A stretch of DNA of 64,000 nucleotides, taken from positions 2,418,001 through 2,482,000 of the forward strand of contig CP085629.1 in NCBI GenBank assembly GCA_024704175.1, given 5' to 3'. Under the pieces are notes generated by a model. The model was not told where the DNA came from. It did no database searches and saw nothing but the letters and a program-made list of their open reading frames with translations. Shown piece after piece: positions 1 to 8,941 of the stretch (its first letter is position 1; each line of letters starts with the position of its first letter). Both the position numbers and the translations under genes were made by a program. Source of the DNA: Paenibacillus sp. P25. Its GTDB lineage: Bacteria; Bacillota; Bacilli; Paenibacillales; NBRC-103111.

Positions 1-26
1 CCTTGACAGCAGAGATATATTGGGGC

Positions 27-145
27 GGTGGGGTATCCACTTCCGGTCGCTGTTGTCTACAGGAATTTGTCATTATAAGCCGCTTGCAGCGGATAATTCC
101 CGCAGACAAAGGCGAACGCTTCGCTCCTGCAGTGGGTACCTCACC
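27..145. repeat. Dispersed palindromic element, copy 1
   Basis: This 119-bp non-coding block matches a second block at 36235-36355. Its ends form an imperfect inverted repeat: GGTGGGGTATCCACT at 27-41 pairs with AGTGGGTACCTCACC at 131-145 (13 of 15 positions). An inner arm (GTCTACAGGAATT against AATTCCCGCAGAC) and a central CCGC/GCGG hairpin continue the fold. The centre differs between the copies but still pairs, which suggests that the structure is what is kept. No ORF inside looks real. It resembles a REP or MITE-like element; I cannot assign it to a named family. Confidence 0.75.
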
Positions 146-190
146 TCCGTTTTTCTCTATTTATGTCAAAAAACACTTTCTAGAGCGCGT

Positions 191-215
191 TAAGCCGCAT
201 GATGCGGCTTTTTTA
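191..215 (+). terminator. Rho-independent terminator, plus strand
   Basis: AAGCCGC (192-198) pairs with GCGGCTT (204-210), followed by a T run. It would end a plus-strand transcript coming from left of the window and overlaps the 3' end of the minus-strand kinase gene. Confidence 0.7.
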
Positions 216-1014
216 TTTATTACTAATTAAATCTTCCAGCGCGGATATAAAGTCCTGCGCGTTTTTGTAAGGTTCATCGATTTGAAGCAAGCGGCGGATC
301 ATGTGCTTGGTCGCCGCGGATACCGCCAGCTCCTCTTCCCAGCCCGCCTCCGGTTCCCCGAATCCTTCGGTTCGAAAGCCGAATACAGCATAAACAGCAG
401 AAAATGTCCGACCGCATACAAATCGCTCGATACTTCAGCGGTTCTTCTCCGCCTGGTGTCCTCATCTGCTCCGGATTCCAGGCGTGCCGGCTCTCCAATC
501 CGGGAAGCGAGACCGAAATCGATCAGCCGGATGCTGTCGCCTTGAAGCATTACGTTTGGAATCCGCAGATCCAGATGGACAAAGCCCCGGTCATGGACGA
601 AGCGGACAACCTCCATCAACCGGCGTACCATGGATAGCGCCTCCTTTTCCGAGAAAACCTCCCCCTCTCAAAAATCAGCTCCTCTACCGTTTGCCCTTTT
701 ACATATTCCGTCACCATATAAAGCCGCTTTTTGTATTCAAAGGATGCCAGACATTTCGGAATCGCCGGATGCCTCAGCTGTCCCATCGTCTGAATCTCCC
801 GTCTTAACAGCTCCCGGCCCAGAGGCCCTTTGCTTGGCTTTGCCTGTTTCACAACGACCTCCGTCCGGGACGCGGTATCGCAGCATAAATACGTTAGTCC
901 ATAACTTCCCATCCCGAGAAAGCGGAGGATCCTGTACCGGCCGGCAAGGACTTTGCCCTCTCTCTCGGGATAGTCGATCCAGGCTTCATAAATTCTTTTG
1001 ACGGTTGTAAGCAA
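213..1014 (-). CDS. Serine/threonine protein kinase (frame-disrupted)
   Basis: A soluble protein kinase of about 265 residues that would phosphorylate Ser/Thr on unknown partners. The first frame carries the glycine loop (GMGSYG) and the VAIK-type lysine (VVVKQAK). The second carries the catalytic loop HLDLRIPN and the DFG motif (LIDFGLA). A third frame gives the C-terminal helices, ending at 213. The two frame changes lie near 647-652 and near 345, and all kinase motifs survive, so indels in the sequence are more likely than decay. The start is TTG at 1014, with AGGAGG about 10 nt upstream. There is no transmembrane or PASTA region, so it is not PrkC-like. It reads away from the small genes upstream and no substrate is suggested by context. 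Confidence 0.75.
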
Positions 1015-1167
1015 GTTCCTGACGCCTCCTTCTTACAAGGAAATACGCGACAGAGGCGGGCAGGTTGCCGCACCATTTCTCGTAAAAAAAACACCTCCAT
1101 CCGGAACCTGCCCGGACAAGGCGTCATCTTGTTGCAACTAATCTATTATCGGTCATGCAGCTGTAGC

Positions 1168-1446
1168 TTATTCCTTCTCCGGGCTATGGCTCAACACGTA
1201 GATCACTTTCTTTTCATTCGGAATCAAATAGGAACGGTCCACATGCTGGTGGATGTAATACTCCTCTTTGGAAAGAACCTTTACTTTTTGTTGTGACTCC
1301 CCGCTCAAGGCCTTGATCTCTTGGTGAAGGAACATACAGTCTTTGTTTACCGTCAAAAACAACCGGATTTCCCGCAAGGTATAGGAATGATCCACCAGCA
1401 ATTCCTTCGGAATTTCGTTATAGCCGTATACGACCATGAACAACAC
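1168..1446 (-). CDS. Small hypothetical protein (92 aa)
   Basis: Not recognised. GTG start at 1446 with AGGGG 7 nt upstream; an ATG three codons on (1437) is the alternative. The product is soluble and mixed alpha/beta in character, with a charged, Lys/Glu-rich second half and no cysteine pair, signal peptide or membrane segment. It starts 31 nt after the stop of the next small gene on the same strand, so the two probably form one transcript. No homolog comes to mind and no function is proposed. Confidence 0.5.
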   Translation of the reverse strand: MLFMVVYGYNEIPKELLVDHSYTLREIRLFLTVNKDCMFLHQEIKALSGESQQKVKVLSKEEYYIHQHVDRSYLIPNEKKVIYVLSHSPEKE

Positions 1447-1476
1447 CGCCCATCCCCTAATGTGATTCGGTATGGC

Positions 1477-1671
1477 CTACCTTACTTTGAATCCGAATTC
1501 CTTCTTAAGGAAATACCCGCCCGAAATGAATACCGCCTCATCATCATGCCTGCTGATGACCCCGCCGAAATCAACATATTGGTTCCCGCGCCAAACGGAA
1601 ATCGGAGTTTCCAAAAACATCGCGTTGTCGAAATCCGCTTGATTTGTAAGAAACTGGTTCTGACTGAACAT
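1477..1671 (-). CDS. Small hypothetical protein (64 aa)
   Basis: Not recognised. The ATG at 1671 has an excellent ribosome binding site (GGGAGGTGG, 6 nt spacing), which makes it a better choice than the longer overlapping frame that starts at 1709. The middle reads like a short beta-rich fold (ISVWRGNQYVDFGGVI, then HDDEAVFI), with a basic, aromatic C-terminus (KKEFGFKVR). It lies between ydjO and the 92-aa gene, all on the minus strand with short gaps. Function unknown. Confidence 0.55.
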   Translation of the reverse strand: MFSQNQFLTNQADFDNAMFLETPISVWRGNQYVDFGGVISRHDDEAVFISGGYFLKKEFGFKVR

Positions 1672-1726
1672 AACAGACCACCTCCCTTTCTTAGAGTATC
1701 GTACCTCATGTCTTTGAAGGAACAGC

Positions 1727-1954
1727 TTATATTTGCACGCCCTTCTTAAGCATCTTCATATCAGTGTTCGAGTTACCCAATATCGGCAGCAGCTTTAAGC
1801 TGCTCTCCATCGGAGAATGACAAATGGGACAGTCCGGTTTCGACTCGAATGCGAAGTTATCGCGCATCCAGCCCTTGCAGCCCTCTTTGGAACAAGACCA
1901 GATCTTCGTTGATTCATGCGGCAAATCCTCCAAAGATGGTTTACGAAAATACAT
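1727..1954 (-). CDS. ydjO: YdjO-family small zinc-ribbon-like protein
   Basis: A 75-residue protein of the cold-inducible YdjO family of Bacilli (molecular role not known). Visible features are WSCSKEGC, GWMRDNF and CPIC, i.e. Cys-x4-Cys plus Cys-x2-Cys, which could bind one metal ion, followed by a short C-terminal tail longer than in B. subtilis YdjO. The ATG at 1954 is chosen because GAGGAGGGA (1961-1969) sits 6 nt upstream; the longer reading to 2155 would run through the promoter and leader. Expression is probably controlled by the structured leader described at 1975-2120. Confidence 0.75.
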   Translation of the reverse strand: MYFRKPSLEDLPHESTKIWSCSKEGCKGWMRDNFAFESKPDCPICHSPMESSLKLLPILGNSNTDMKMLKKGVQI

Positions 1955-1974
1955 GAACAGTCCCTCCTCTATAG

Positions 1975-2020
1975 AAAAAAAAGCAGCTGCCCTCAACTCA
2001 GCGAATGAAAGGCAGCTGCT
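1975..2020 (-). terminator. Leader terminator 2 upstream of ydjO
   Basis: On the minus strand AGCAGCTGCC (2020-2011) pairs with GGCAGCTGCT (1991-1982), followed directly by eight T. The T run ends only 5 nt before the ydjO ribosome binding site, so this terminator sits inside the 5' leader of ydjO and not at a gene end. Confidence 0.75.
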
Positions 2021-2036
2021 GCGATACTTTAACCAC

Positions 2037-2098
2037 AAAAAATTCACATATTGAAAAGGTTCCATCTCACAAACGAACACCTTTGGCAATATGTGAAT
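2037..2098 (-). terminator. Leader terminator 1 upstream of ydjO
   Basis: A perfect 12-bp inverted repeat, ATTCACATATTG against CAATATGTGAAT (2087-2098 and 2042-2053), extended by AAAGGT/ACCTTT pairing, ends in a run of six T on the minus strand. It lies about 20 nt downstream of the predicted ydjO transcription start, and no minus-strand gene lies between. Confidence 0.75.
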
Positions 2099-2125
2099 CA
2101 AGGTCTGAGTTATATGATTACTTTC

Positions 2126-2155
2126 ATCATAACACACCTGAATCCGTAAAAGCAA
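2126..2155 (-). promoter_or_regulatory. SigA promoter of ydjO
   Basis: Minus strand: -35 TTGCTT (2155-2150), 18-bp spacer, -10 TATGAT (2131-2126) with a TG extension just before it. Predicted start near 2119, giving a leader of about 165 nt that contains the two terminators. Confidence 0.6.
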
Positions 2156-2187
2156 TGATCCCTGCGCATAAAGGGCTCAAGCCAATA

Positions 2188-2216
2188 TTTTCACGATTCC
2201 AACCGTGGTATATAAT
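2188..2216 (+). promoter_or_regulatory. Promoter of the ParB-like gene
   Basis: A consensus -10 TATAAT at 2211-2216 with a weak -35 TTTTCA at 2188-2193 (17-bp spacer). A transcript starting near 2223 excludes the upstream ATG at 2219 as the start of the next gene. Confidence 0.5.
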
Positions 2217-2275
2217 AGATGGATGGTCGCGGGTCGATGATCCGCCTACTTCATTACAGCAATAGGAGAATGGAC

Positions 2276-3277
2276 ATGATAGAAATTGAAACGGCTTTGA
2301 TTGACGAGGATACGGAGCGGCCCCGCTATCAATTCGACGAGGAAGCGCTGCAGGAGTTAATGCGAAGCATTGAGGAGCTCGGCTTATTGTCGCCGATTAA
2401 AGTAAGAACGACGGGGAACGGCCGATATAAGATCATTTACGGAAACCGGCGGTACAAAGCCTGCAAAATGCTCGGCCGCGCTACGATCCCCTGCATCGTA
2501 TCCGACGCTACGGATGAGCTGGAAATCTATCTGGAGCAAATTGCGGAGAACTTGACAAGGGAAGGCTTCTCCCCGATCGAAGAAGCGGAGGCGTTTCATA
2601 AGTCGCTGAACGATCCGAAATTCAGCAGTTCAACGAAGTTTCTCTCCAGTAAGCTCGGCAAGCCCGAATCCTACATCAAAAACAAATGCGAGCCGCTGAA
2701 ATTCGGAGCAGCGGTTAGGAAGCTCGTCATCAGTGGTACGGAGATAAAAAAAGACCGGCTGACCGAAGACCAGCTGATGCCGCTAAAGGACTTGCCGATC
2801 GAACATCGCGATCCGCTCGCCCTGATCATCGCCAGAGACGAGATGCCCGTCAGCGATGTCAAGAAAATCGCCCGCTTGTTTAAGGCGAAAGATATGTCCG
2901 ACAGCACGAAGAGCAAGCCGCTGTATAAAACCGGGCCCGGTCTGCTCGAAACCTGGTCGGTGTATGAGCATAATAAAGCGGAAAGAGCCAAAACCGATGA
3001 GCCGAAGCAGAAGGCGGCGGCGAAGAGCAGCAAGCGGGAGAAAGCGGCTCAGGAACCGCAAGCTGTTACGCCGATTGAAGGCGAACTGGAGCGGCCGCTG
3101 GCTTCCCTTCCCATTCACAGCCCATTGCTGCCGGAAATCCTGAATTCCCTCGAAGAAATTGAAGCGGGCGATAAAGCGAACTTTCTGGGCAGTGTCGACC
3201 GGCTGATCGAGAATCTGGAGAAGCATTTGGCGGAGTGGAAGCATATCAAAGAACGGACTCATTCAGCCTCTTCTTAA
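2276..3277 (+). CDS. ParB/Spo0J-like nuclease-fold protein
   Basis: A 333-residue protein with a ParB/Sulfiredoxin-type N-terminal domain: the DxxxRPRYxFDEEAL opening, GNRRYKACKMLG (ParB box II type), then ENLTREGFSPIEEAEAF. A helical HTH-like middle follows, and from about residue 235 a basic, Lys/Ala-rich linker leads to an acidic C-terminal helix. Chromosomal ParB sits with parA near the origin; no parA is present here, so a regulatory or stand-alone ParB-like role is more likely than chromosome segregation. The ATG at 2276 has AGGAG 7 nt upstream; the ATG at 2270 is too close to that site. A strong terminator follows at 3309. Confidence 0.8.
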   Translation: MIEIETALIDEDTERPRYQFDEEALQELMRSIEELGLLSPIKVRTTGNGRYKIIYGNRRYKACKMLGRATIPCIVSDATDELEIYLEQIAENLTREGFSPIEEAEAFHKSLNDPKFSSSTKFLSSKLGKPESYIKNKCEPLKFGAAVRKLVISGTEIKKDRLTEDQLMPLKDLPIEHRDPLALIIARDEMPVSDVKKIARLFKAKDMSDSTKSKPLYKTGPGLLETWSVYEHNKAERAKTDEPKQKAAAKSSKREKAAQEPQAVTPIEGELERPLASLPIHSPLLPEILNSLEEIEAGDKANFLGSVDRLIENLEKHLAEWKHIKERTHSASS

Positions 3278-3308
3278 TTCTATCTCTTGGAGTAGGTCCA
3301 AATTTAGA

Positions 3309-3360
3309 ACAAACCGGCAGTCCGGGACGGATAGAAATCCCTGGACTGCCGGTTTGCTTT
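3309..3360. terminator. Bidirectional terminator
   Basis: AAACCGGCAGTCC pairs with GGACTGCCGGTTT across a 20-nt loop; T-rich or A-rich flanks on both sides suit both the ParB-like gene and the convergent oxidoreductase gene. Confidence 0.8.
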
Positions 3361-3426
3361 ATCCCGCGGCCTCACTCGTTGACTTTCTGGCAGATTTGAT
3401 TTAAAAGCACCATTCTATGGATCCGA

Positions 3427-4517
3427 TTAATGCAGTTCATCATCCCGAACGGTTGCTATCGGATGCAGGAAAGAATGATCGAAACGGTTTAGCGGCCTTC
3501 CTTCCTTCACCTTCCTCACCCAATCCGGATTGACCAGCGCGCCGGTTCCGATGGCGATTAAATCCGCTCCTTCGTTTAACGCGGATTCCGCCCGACCCGG
3601 GTCACCGAGCTTGCCGTTCGCGATGACGGGCAGCATGCTGTATTTTTTGGCGAGCGCTGCAAGTGTTAGCGGGTCGCCTTCAAATGCCGGCCTTAAGGCA
3701 TCATATTCCGTTGTATGAATGTAATCGGCCGAAGCGGCGGCCAAGCTTTTAAAAATGATTTTGGCGTCATCCTCCCCATTCTCCCACTTATGCTCGAAAT
3801 CGTTCACTTTGGATTGAGATATCCGGATGCCGACGAGAAAATCCGGCCCTACGGCGGAACGAACCGCCTCCAGCACCCTGGTGCAAATTCGAATTCGATT
3901 GGACACCGATCCGCCGTATTCATCCGTTCTGCGATTCATATAATCCGTGATAAATTGATCCAGCAGATACCCGTTCGCCGCATGAATTTCGACTCCGTCG
4001 AATCCGGCCTGCTTGGCACGCAGCGCGCCTTGGCAAAACTGTCAATGACCTCTTCGATCTGAGCCGTCGTCATGGCTTCAGGGAGCGCAAACGGTCCTTC
4101 TCCTCCATGTTCCTCCAGCTGCTTTCCTTTTGGCTGTACGGCCGACGGCGCAATCGCTCTCTGCGTGAAGCGGTTGTATTGAACCAAAGCGCCGGCATGC
4201 ATCAGCTGGCAAACGATACGTCCTCCCTCCCGGTGGACCGCATCAACCACAGGTCTCCAGGCTTCCGCTTGCTCCTCGTCTGCCATTCCAGGCTGATTGG
4301 CGTAGCCCTGACTGTACCCTTTGTCCGGGTACGTTCCTTCCGTAATGATCAGACTGAAGCCTCCCGCGGCAAAACGGCTATAGTACCGCACCATACGTTC
4401 GTTCACCAGACCGGACGGCTCCGCACTTGTGCGCGTCATGGGCGCTACCGCCAGCCGGTTGGCAAGCGGAAGCGATCCGATCCTGTACTCCGAGAACAGA
4501 TTAGGATAATGATTCAT
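3427..4517 (-). CDS. Old Yellow Enzyme-type NADH:flavin oxidoreductase (frame-disrupted)
   Basis: An FMN-dependent ene-reductase of the OYE family, about 363 residues over the whole span, which reduces activated C=C or nitro compounds with NAD(P)H. Visible: N-terminal RLAVAPMTR (flavin contact), CQLMHAG, then NRRTDEYGGS, and near the end VIANGKLG and LIAIGTGALVNPDW (phosphate-binding part of the barrel). The expected HAANGYLLDQF region, which holds the substrate histidine pair, is split by one frame change near 4025-4035; both halves read well, so an indel is likely. ATG at 4517 follows GGAGGGA. It appears monocistronic. Confidence 0.8.
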
Positions 4518-4710
4518 CGATTTAGTCCCTCCAAGAAAATGAAATTATGATGGTTTACGGAACTCATTATACGGAGGAGAACGCATATCATAAAATGATT
4601 GTTATCGATGAATGCATCATTAATAATGATGGATTATCGACACAGAAATTAACTTAAAAAATAAAAGCTGCTTCCCGGCAAATGGATAGCGCCGGTCCCG
4701 CGGCTTCTGA

Positions 4711-4968
4711 TCAGTTCGATGATAATAATTCGGAAAGATGGTCCAGTACTTTATCGGAATCGGTTCCTTTGGCCTGGATTCCGATGGACTCGCCTTCCTT
4801 CAAATTCAGCATGAAGGTAACCACTCCAAGAATCCCCTTGCCGTTCACCCTCATTTGGTCTTTGCTGAAAAAGATGTCACATTTGCTCGCATTGCAAACT
4901 TCTACAAACTCCATGCATTTCTCGAGGTTCAAACTTGTAGGCAGGGTCACTTCCCTATCGGCAACCAT
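4711..4968 (-). CDS. HPr-like protein lacking the HPr phosphorylation sites
   Basis: An 85-residue protein with the HPr fold signature GKGILGVVTFMLNLKEG, matching the region after Ser46 of HPr (IMGVMSL). True HPr carries His15 in a GIHARPA-type loop; here the matching stretch is TLPTSLNLEKC with no histidine. The regulatory Ser46 position reads Lys/Gly. It can therefore take part in neither PEP-dependent phosphotransfer nor HPr-kinase signalling in the usual way. ATG at 4968 with GGAGG 10 nt upstream. No PTS genes lie nearby. Confidence 0.75.
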   Translation of the reverse strand: MVADREVTLPTSLNLEKCMEFVEVCNASKCDIFFSKDQMRVNGKGILGVVTFMLNLKEGESIGIQAKGTDSDKVLDHLSELLSSN

Positions 4969-5178
4969 TTCAACGCGGCCTCCTTCAGTATAATTGAGAC
5001 AAACACCTCAAAACTAATCCCATTAATAATTTATATCATTAACTATTTTTACTTAACCTCATTAAATTTTATTCGATATTATTTATGTTAGATTACATTT
5101 CAAATTTACTTAAAATTATAGCCTGGTCTCTATATAAGATCAAGATTATGTTATTATATGTAACATTATAATAACATA
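4969..5178. other. AT-rich intergenic stretch
   Basis: About 210 bp, clearly richer in A+T than its neighbours, between the HPr-like gene and the end of nagA. It must hold the promoter of the HPr-like gene, but I could not choose one convincing hexamer pair, and I see no gene or strong structure. Confidence 0.5.
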
Positions 5179-5213
5179 AAAAAAGCCCGATCCCTATGAA
5201 AGGTCTCGGGCTT
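5179..5213 (-). terminator. Terminator after nagA
   Basis: Minus strand: AAGCCCGA pairs with TCGGGCTT, followed by a T7 run, 20 nt after the nagA stop. It closes the amino-sugar operon. Confidence 0.8.
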
Positions 5214-5233
5214 ATGGTTCATATTTGGTTTTG

Positions 5234-6406
5234 TTACTTCGGCAAATATACCCTCTCTCCATTCTTGTAAGTGCCGGCAACCTGAAACGATTCCCCGGTC
5301 TGCTGCAGGAGAATCAGATCGGCAGGAGCTCCTGCCTTCAGTCCATCCGATGCCGGATGACCCACTTTCCGGGCCGGCCTTATCGACGCCATCTCCCACG
5401 CTTCACCGAGAGTCGCGAGGCCGCCTCTAACCAGATGCTGCATTCCCTGGAGCAGCATTTGAACGGACCCGGCGAGCAGGTGCGGTTGATCCTTCAGATG
5501 CAGCCTCCCTTCCGGGGTCAGTACGACCCGGCCGCCGACAGGCGTATTATAGACGCCTGGCGGCATACCGGCCAGCGCGACAGCGTCGCTTACCAGCATT
5601 GCGCGTTCCCCTTTGACCCTCATCACCACTTTGAGCAGCGCATCGGGTAGATGGAAGCCGTCGGCAATCAGGCAGGCCCCCAGTTCGTCCGCTGACCAGT
5701 TGCTCCCATAAATAATTCGGATGGCGAGGCAGCAGGAGATGCGCACCGTTGCCAAAATGGGTCGACATGGATGCGCCTGCGGCTATGGCGCGCTTGATCT
5801 GATCGGGCGCCGCCGCCGTATGTCCGATGGATACGATGACCCCCGAATCGGTACAGCGGCAAATAAACGCTTCGGCTTCCGGCCATTCCGGGGATAGGGT
5901 AATGATCTTGATCCGTCCCTCCGCCGCCTCCTGCCAGCGCTCGAACATGGACCAATCCGGTGCACGAACATAAGCCTTGTCATGAGCTCCCCTCGGCCCA
6001 TCCTCGGGGAAATAAACGGCCCTTCCAGATGAATGCCCGCGACCGAACGGCCGGTTTCCTCATCTTCCCTACAGGCCTTGGCAATCGCACTCACTGCTTC
6101 CCGGATCGTATGATCGGCATTCGTAATTACCGTTGGGAAATAGCCGGTCACGCCTTCCTTCCAGAGGGCCCGTGTGATGCGGGATACGGTTTGTACCGTC
6201 AGCGGATAGGTATTGAAATCCATTCCGCCGTACCCGTTGATCTGCAGATCAAACAAACCGGGACCGATCCACGGTAGATATTCTTTAGGCTCGGATTCAG
6301 CATCCGCGTCTTCCACACCGGCGATCCGCCCCTGTTCCACCGTGATCTGCACCGGCCGTCCGGTTCGATAATGAAGACCTCGAAGTGTTGTTTTGGAATA
6401 AGCCAT
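5234..6406 (-). CDS. nagA: N-acetylglucosamine-6-phosphate deacetylase (frame-disrupted)
   Basis: A metal-dependent amidohydrolase that removes acetate from GlcNAc-6-P, feeding NagB. Three consecutive frames make one protein of about 390 residues: first GPGLFDLQINGYGGMD and HLEGPFISP (metal-ligand Glu), then SIGHTAAAPDQ (metal-ligand His) and STHFGNGAHLLLPRHP, then VSDAVALAGMPPG (catalytic Asp) and GLKAGAPADLILL. The frame changes lie near 5985 and 5700. The ATG at 6406 has an AAAGGGG site. Identity is supported by nagB in the same operon. A terminator lies between it and the binding-protein gene upstream, so it is reached by read-through or by its own promoter. Confidence 0.8.
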
Positions 6407-6427
6407 GACCGGCACGCCCCTTTCTTC

Positions 6428-6460
6428 AAAAAAGAGCCCGGCGCACCTTTGTGCGCCGGA
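6428..6460 (-). terminator. Terminator between binding-protein gene and nagA
   Basis: CCGGCGCAC pairs with GTGCGCCGG, followed on the minus strand by CTC and a T6 run. It would lower nagA expression relative to the transporter genes. Confidence 0.75.
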
Positions 6461-6485
6461 CCCGCACTTTCCCCTGCGCATCCGG

Positions 6486-8030
6486 TTACTTCTTCCCCGT
6501 GCTCAAGGAACGTTCGTAAGCCGTCTTATAGACACCCACGATTTTATCGACGCCTATCTTTTTCAGCTCATCCACGTAGCTGCCCCATTCGCTCAAATCC
6601 CGCTGGCCCGTGATGAATTTGGCCAGATTCTGATCGCGGGTCTTCTGCAGCGTCTGCCCTGTCGTCGAAATGATTTCCAGCTCCTGCTGCGTCAGAGCCG
6701 GACGCGGTCGCTGCTGGCTGTCGTATTTGACCGCCTGCTTGTAAGCATCTTGGAGCTCGGGCGAAGATAGAGACAGATGAGCGTCGTAATCAAACCAGGT
6801 GTACGTTCCGTCGGTCGAGAGCCCTGTCTTTTTCCGCATATCCGACACATCCGCGTAGCCGCCGGTAAACTGCTTCTTGCCATTCTCCTCCTTATACGTC
6901 TCGCCCGGTTTGCCCCAGCTGACGAGCGTCCGGCCTTCCTCCGAATAGTAGAAATCCATAAATTGCATAATATCTTTGATATTCTTCGAAGTGGACGTCA
7001 CCATCATGCCGTTCTCCAGGAACTGCGTATAAGCATTCTTCTGCGGTCCGCCCGGCCAGCCGGCAGGGGTAGGCATGAAGAGAAGGTTGTACTGCGGATT
7101 CTGCTTACGCATCGGCAGGTTATAGAAATCCACGCGGCTGATGTAATCAACCGTGACGAATGCGCGGTCGGTTGACATGAGGTCCTGCCACTGCTTCGTG
7201 TCGATCGTGAGGAAATCGGGCGGGATCAGGCCTTCCTTGTAAAATTTGTTCAGATACGTAATCATCTTCTTAAAATTGTCTTCAATGGGGCCGTACCGCC
7301 ATTCCTTCTTATCGAAATCATAATACACGTCGTTTGCGCCGTCATCGGCCGCCGGTGGCAAAGGCCGGGGCCAGGTTGCGCAAATACTGCAGACCGCTTC
7401 TCCAGGCAAACGGATAGCTGTCCGGATAGGCCTGCTTCAGCTTTTTCAATGTGTCATAAAGCTCATCCCAAGTGGCGGGTGCGCTTAAGCCGTTCTTCTT
7501 GAAAATATCTTCACGGTACATCCAGTTCATCCGGTTCGTCTCCCCGATTCCGTGGTTCGGGAAGATGTACATCTTGCCGTCGGAGGACATGGCGTTCTGC
7601 GTATCGGTCGGAAACTGCTGCATCCATTTTTTCAAATTAGGCATCTCGTTCACGTAATCGAGGATATTGACGAGCGCCCCTTGCTGTCCGAATTTATCAG
7701 CGGTTTTCTTACTCTGCGTATACAGCATATCCGGCATATTGCCCGAGGCCACCGTCAAATTGAGCGCATTATCCAGCAGAGCATCCGGAGGTACCTGAAT
7801 ATTCAGCGTAACGCCCGTTTTCTCCTTAATGTACTTCCATACCGGCCAATCCTTGTTATAGGGCCAGCTCGCATTGGAATAATCCAGAAACGTGAAAGTC
7901 TTCTCCTTCGGCGTTCCGGCCGGCGCTGGTCCGGATGAACCCGAATCGGAGCCGCCGCTCGGATTTGTGCAGCCTGCCAAAGCGGCTGTGGCCATAACCG
8001 TTGTGATCCCCATGTGATGGACTTCCTCAT
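6486..8030 (-). CDS. Extracellular sugar-binding lipoprotein, LplA-type (frame-disrupted)
   Basis: The solute-binding protein of the adjacent ABC importer, about 510 residues, anchored outside the membrane by the lipobox AALAGC. After a Ser/Gly/Pro linker it shows the family pattern (YIKEKTGV, ASGNMPDMLY, YREDIFKKNGL, then FYKEGLIPPDF). The best start is ATG at 8030 after AGAGGTGA; its first codons (MRKSI) run into the signal peptide only after a one-base shift near 8012, and a second shift lies near 7360. Downstream of two permease genes in the same operon; the ligand is probably an amino-sugar-containing oligosaccharide, judging from nagA and nagB. Confidence 0.8.
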
Positions 8031-8064
8031 AGCACCGTCACCTCTTTTTTCTCAGATTCCTGAA

Positions 8065-8928
8065 CTAACCCTTAACCGAACCGATTAACGCTCCCTTGAC
8101 AAAATACTTCTGAAGGAACGGATAGACAAGCAGAATAGGTACCGTCGAAACGATGATCGTGGCATATTTCAGCGGCTCGTCCAGCACCTGATTATCTCCG
8201 ACATTGGCGGCTCCGTTATTGACCATCTGTGCGGACATGACAATATTCCGGAGCACGACCTGCAGCGGGAAGAGCTGATCATTCCGCAAATAAAGCAGAG
8301 CCGAGTAGAAATTGTTCCAAATCCCGACGGCATAAAACAAAGCGATGGTCGCGAGTGCCGCTGTGGATAGTGGAAGCGTAATTCGGAAGAAGATGCCGAT
8401 CTCGTGAAGACCGTCGATTTTGCCGGATTCCTCGAGCTCTTTGGGCGACCCCAGGAAGAAGGTGCGCAAAATGATCAGATTCCAGGTGCTGACGGCACTC
8501 GGAACGATCATGGACCAGAACGAGTCGACGAGACCGAGGCTTTTGACGACAAGGAAGGTAGGGATCATTCCCCCGTTGAAAAACATGGTGAAGATGATGA
8601 GCAGCGTAAACGGATGATGAAACAGCATTTCCTTCTTCGAGAGCGCGTAAGCCCCGGCCGCTGTGATCAAGAGGGAGAGCGGCGTCCCCACAAGGACATA
8701 AAGCACGGTATTCCGGTAGGACGTCCATATTCTGGGATCGCGGAGCACCACCTCATACGCTTTGATATTGAGCCCTTTCGGCAGGAGACTGATTTCATTC
8801 TTAATCACATAGACGTCACTGCTGAGGGAAACCGAGATCATGTATAGAAAAGGATACAACGTACTCGCGGCTACCGCCAGCAGAAAGACGACGATGAAAA
8901 AGCGGGATACGGACCATTTGCGCTTCAT
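8065..8928 (-). CDS. ABC sugar permease, LplC/CUT1-type
   Basis: A 287-residue inner-membrane permease with six predicted transmembrane helices and the EAA loop (ESGKIDGLHEIGIFFRI), which contacts the ATPase. It ends in the family signature YFVKGALIGSVKG. ATG at 8928 with GGAGGGC about 6 nt upstream. As usual for this family in Paenibacillus, no ATPase gene is present; a shared MsmX-like ATPase encoded elsewhere would energise transport. The frame is intact. Confidence 0.9.
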   Translation of the reverse strand: MKRKWSVSRFFIVVFLLAVAASTLYPFLYMISVSLSSDVYVIKNEISLLPKGLNIKAYEVVLRDPRIWTSYRNTVLYVLVGTPLSLLITAAGAYALSKKEMLFHHPFTLLIIFTMFFNGGMIPTFLVVKSLGLVDSFWSMIVPSAVSTWNLIILRTFFLGSPKELEESGKIDGLHEIGIFFRITLPLSTAALATIALFYAVGIWNNFYSALLYLRNDQLFPLQVVLRNIVMSAQMVNNGAANVGDNQVLDEPLKYATIIVSTVPILLVYPFLQKYFVKGALIGSVKG

Positions 8929-8941
8929 GCGGCGCCCTCCT

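Noticed and set aside
1057..1114. Perfect 10-bp inverted repeat CGGGCAGGTT/AACCTGCCCG
   Set aside because: The T8 tract is inside the 38-nt loop and not after the stem, so it is not a terminator; it may be chance or a weak structure.
894..1127. Minus-strand ORF of 77 codons overlapping the kinase start
   Set aside because: Out of frame with the kinase; the GGAGGTG upstream is 16 nt from its internal ATG and no protein family fits.
2061..2075. TGGAACC in the ydjO leader as a T-box
   Set aside because: It lacks the rest of the T-box sequence and the stem I elements that are clear at 60904-61165.
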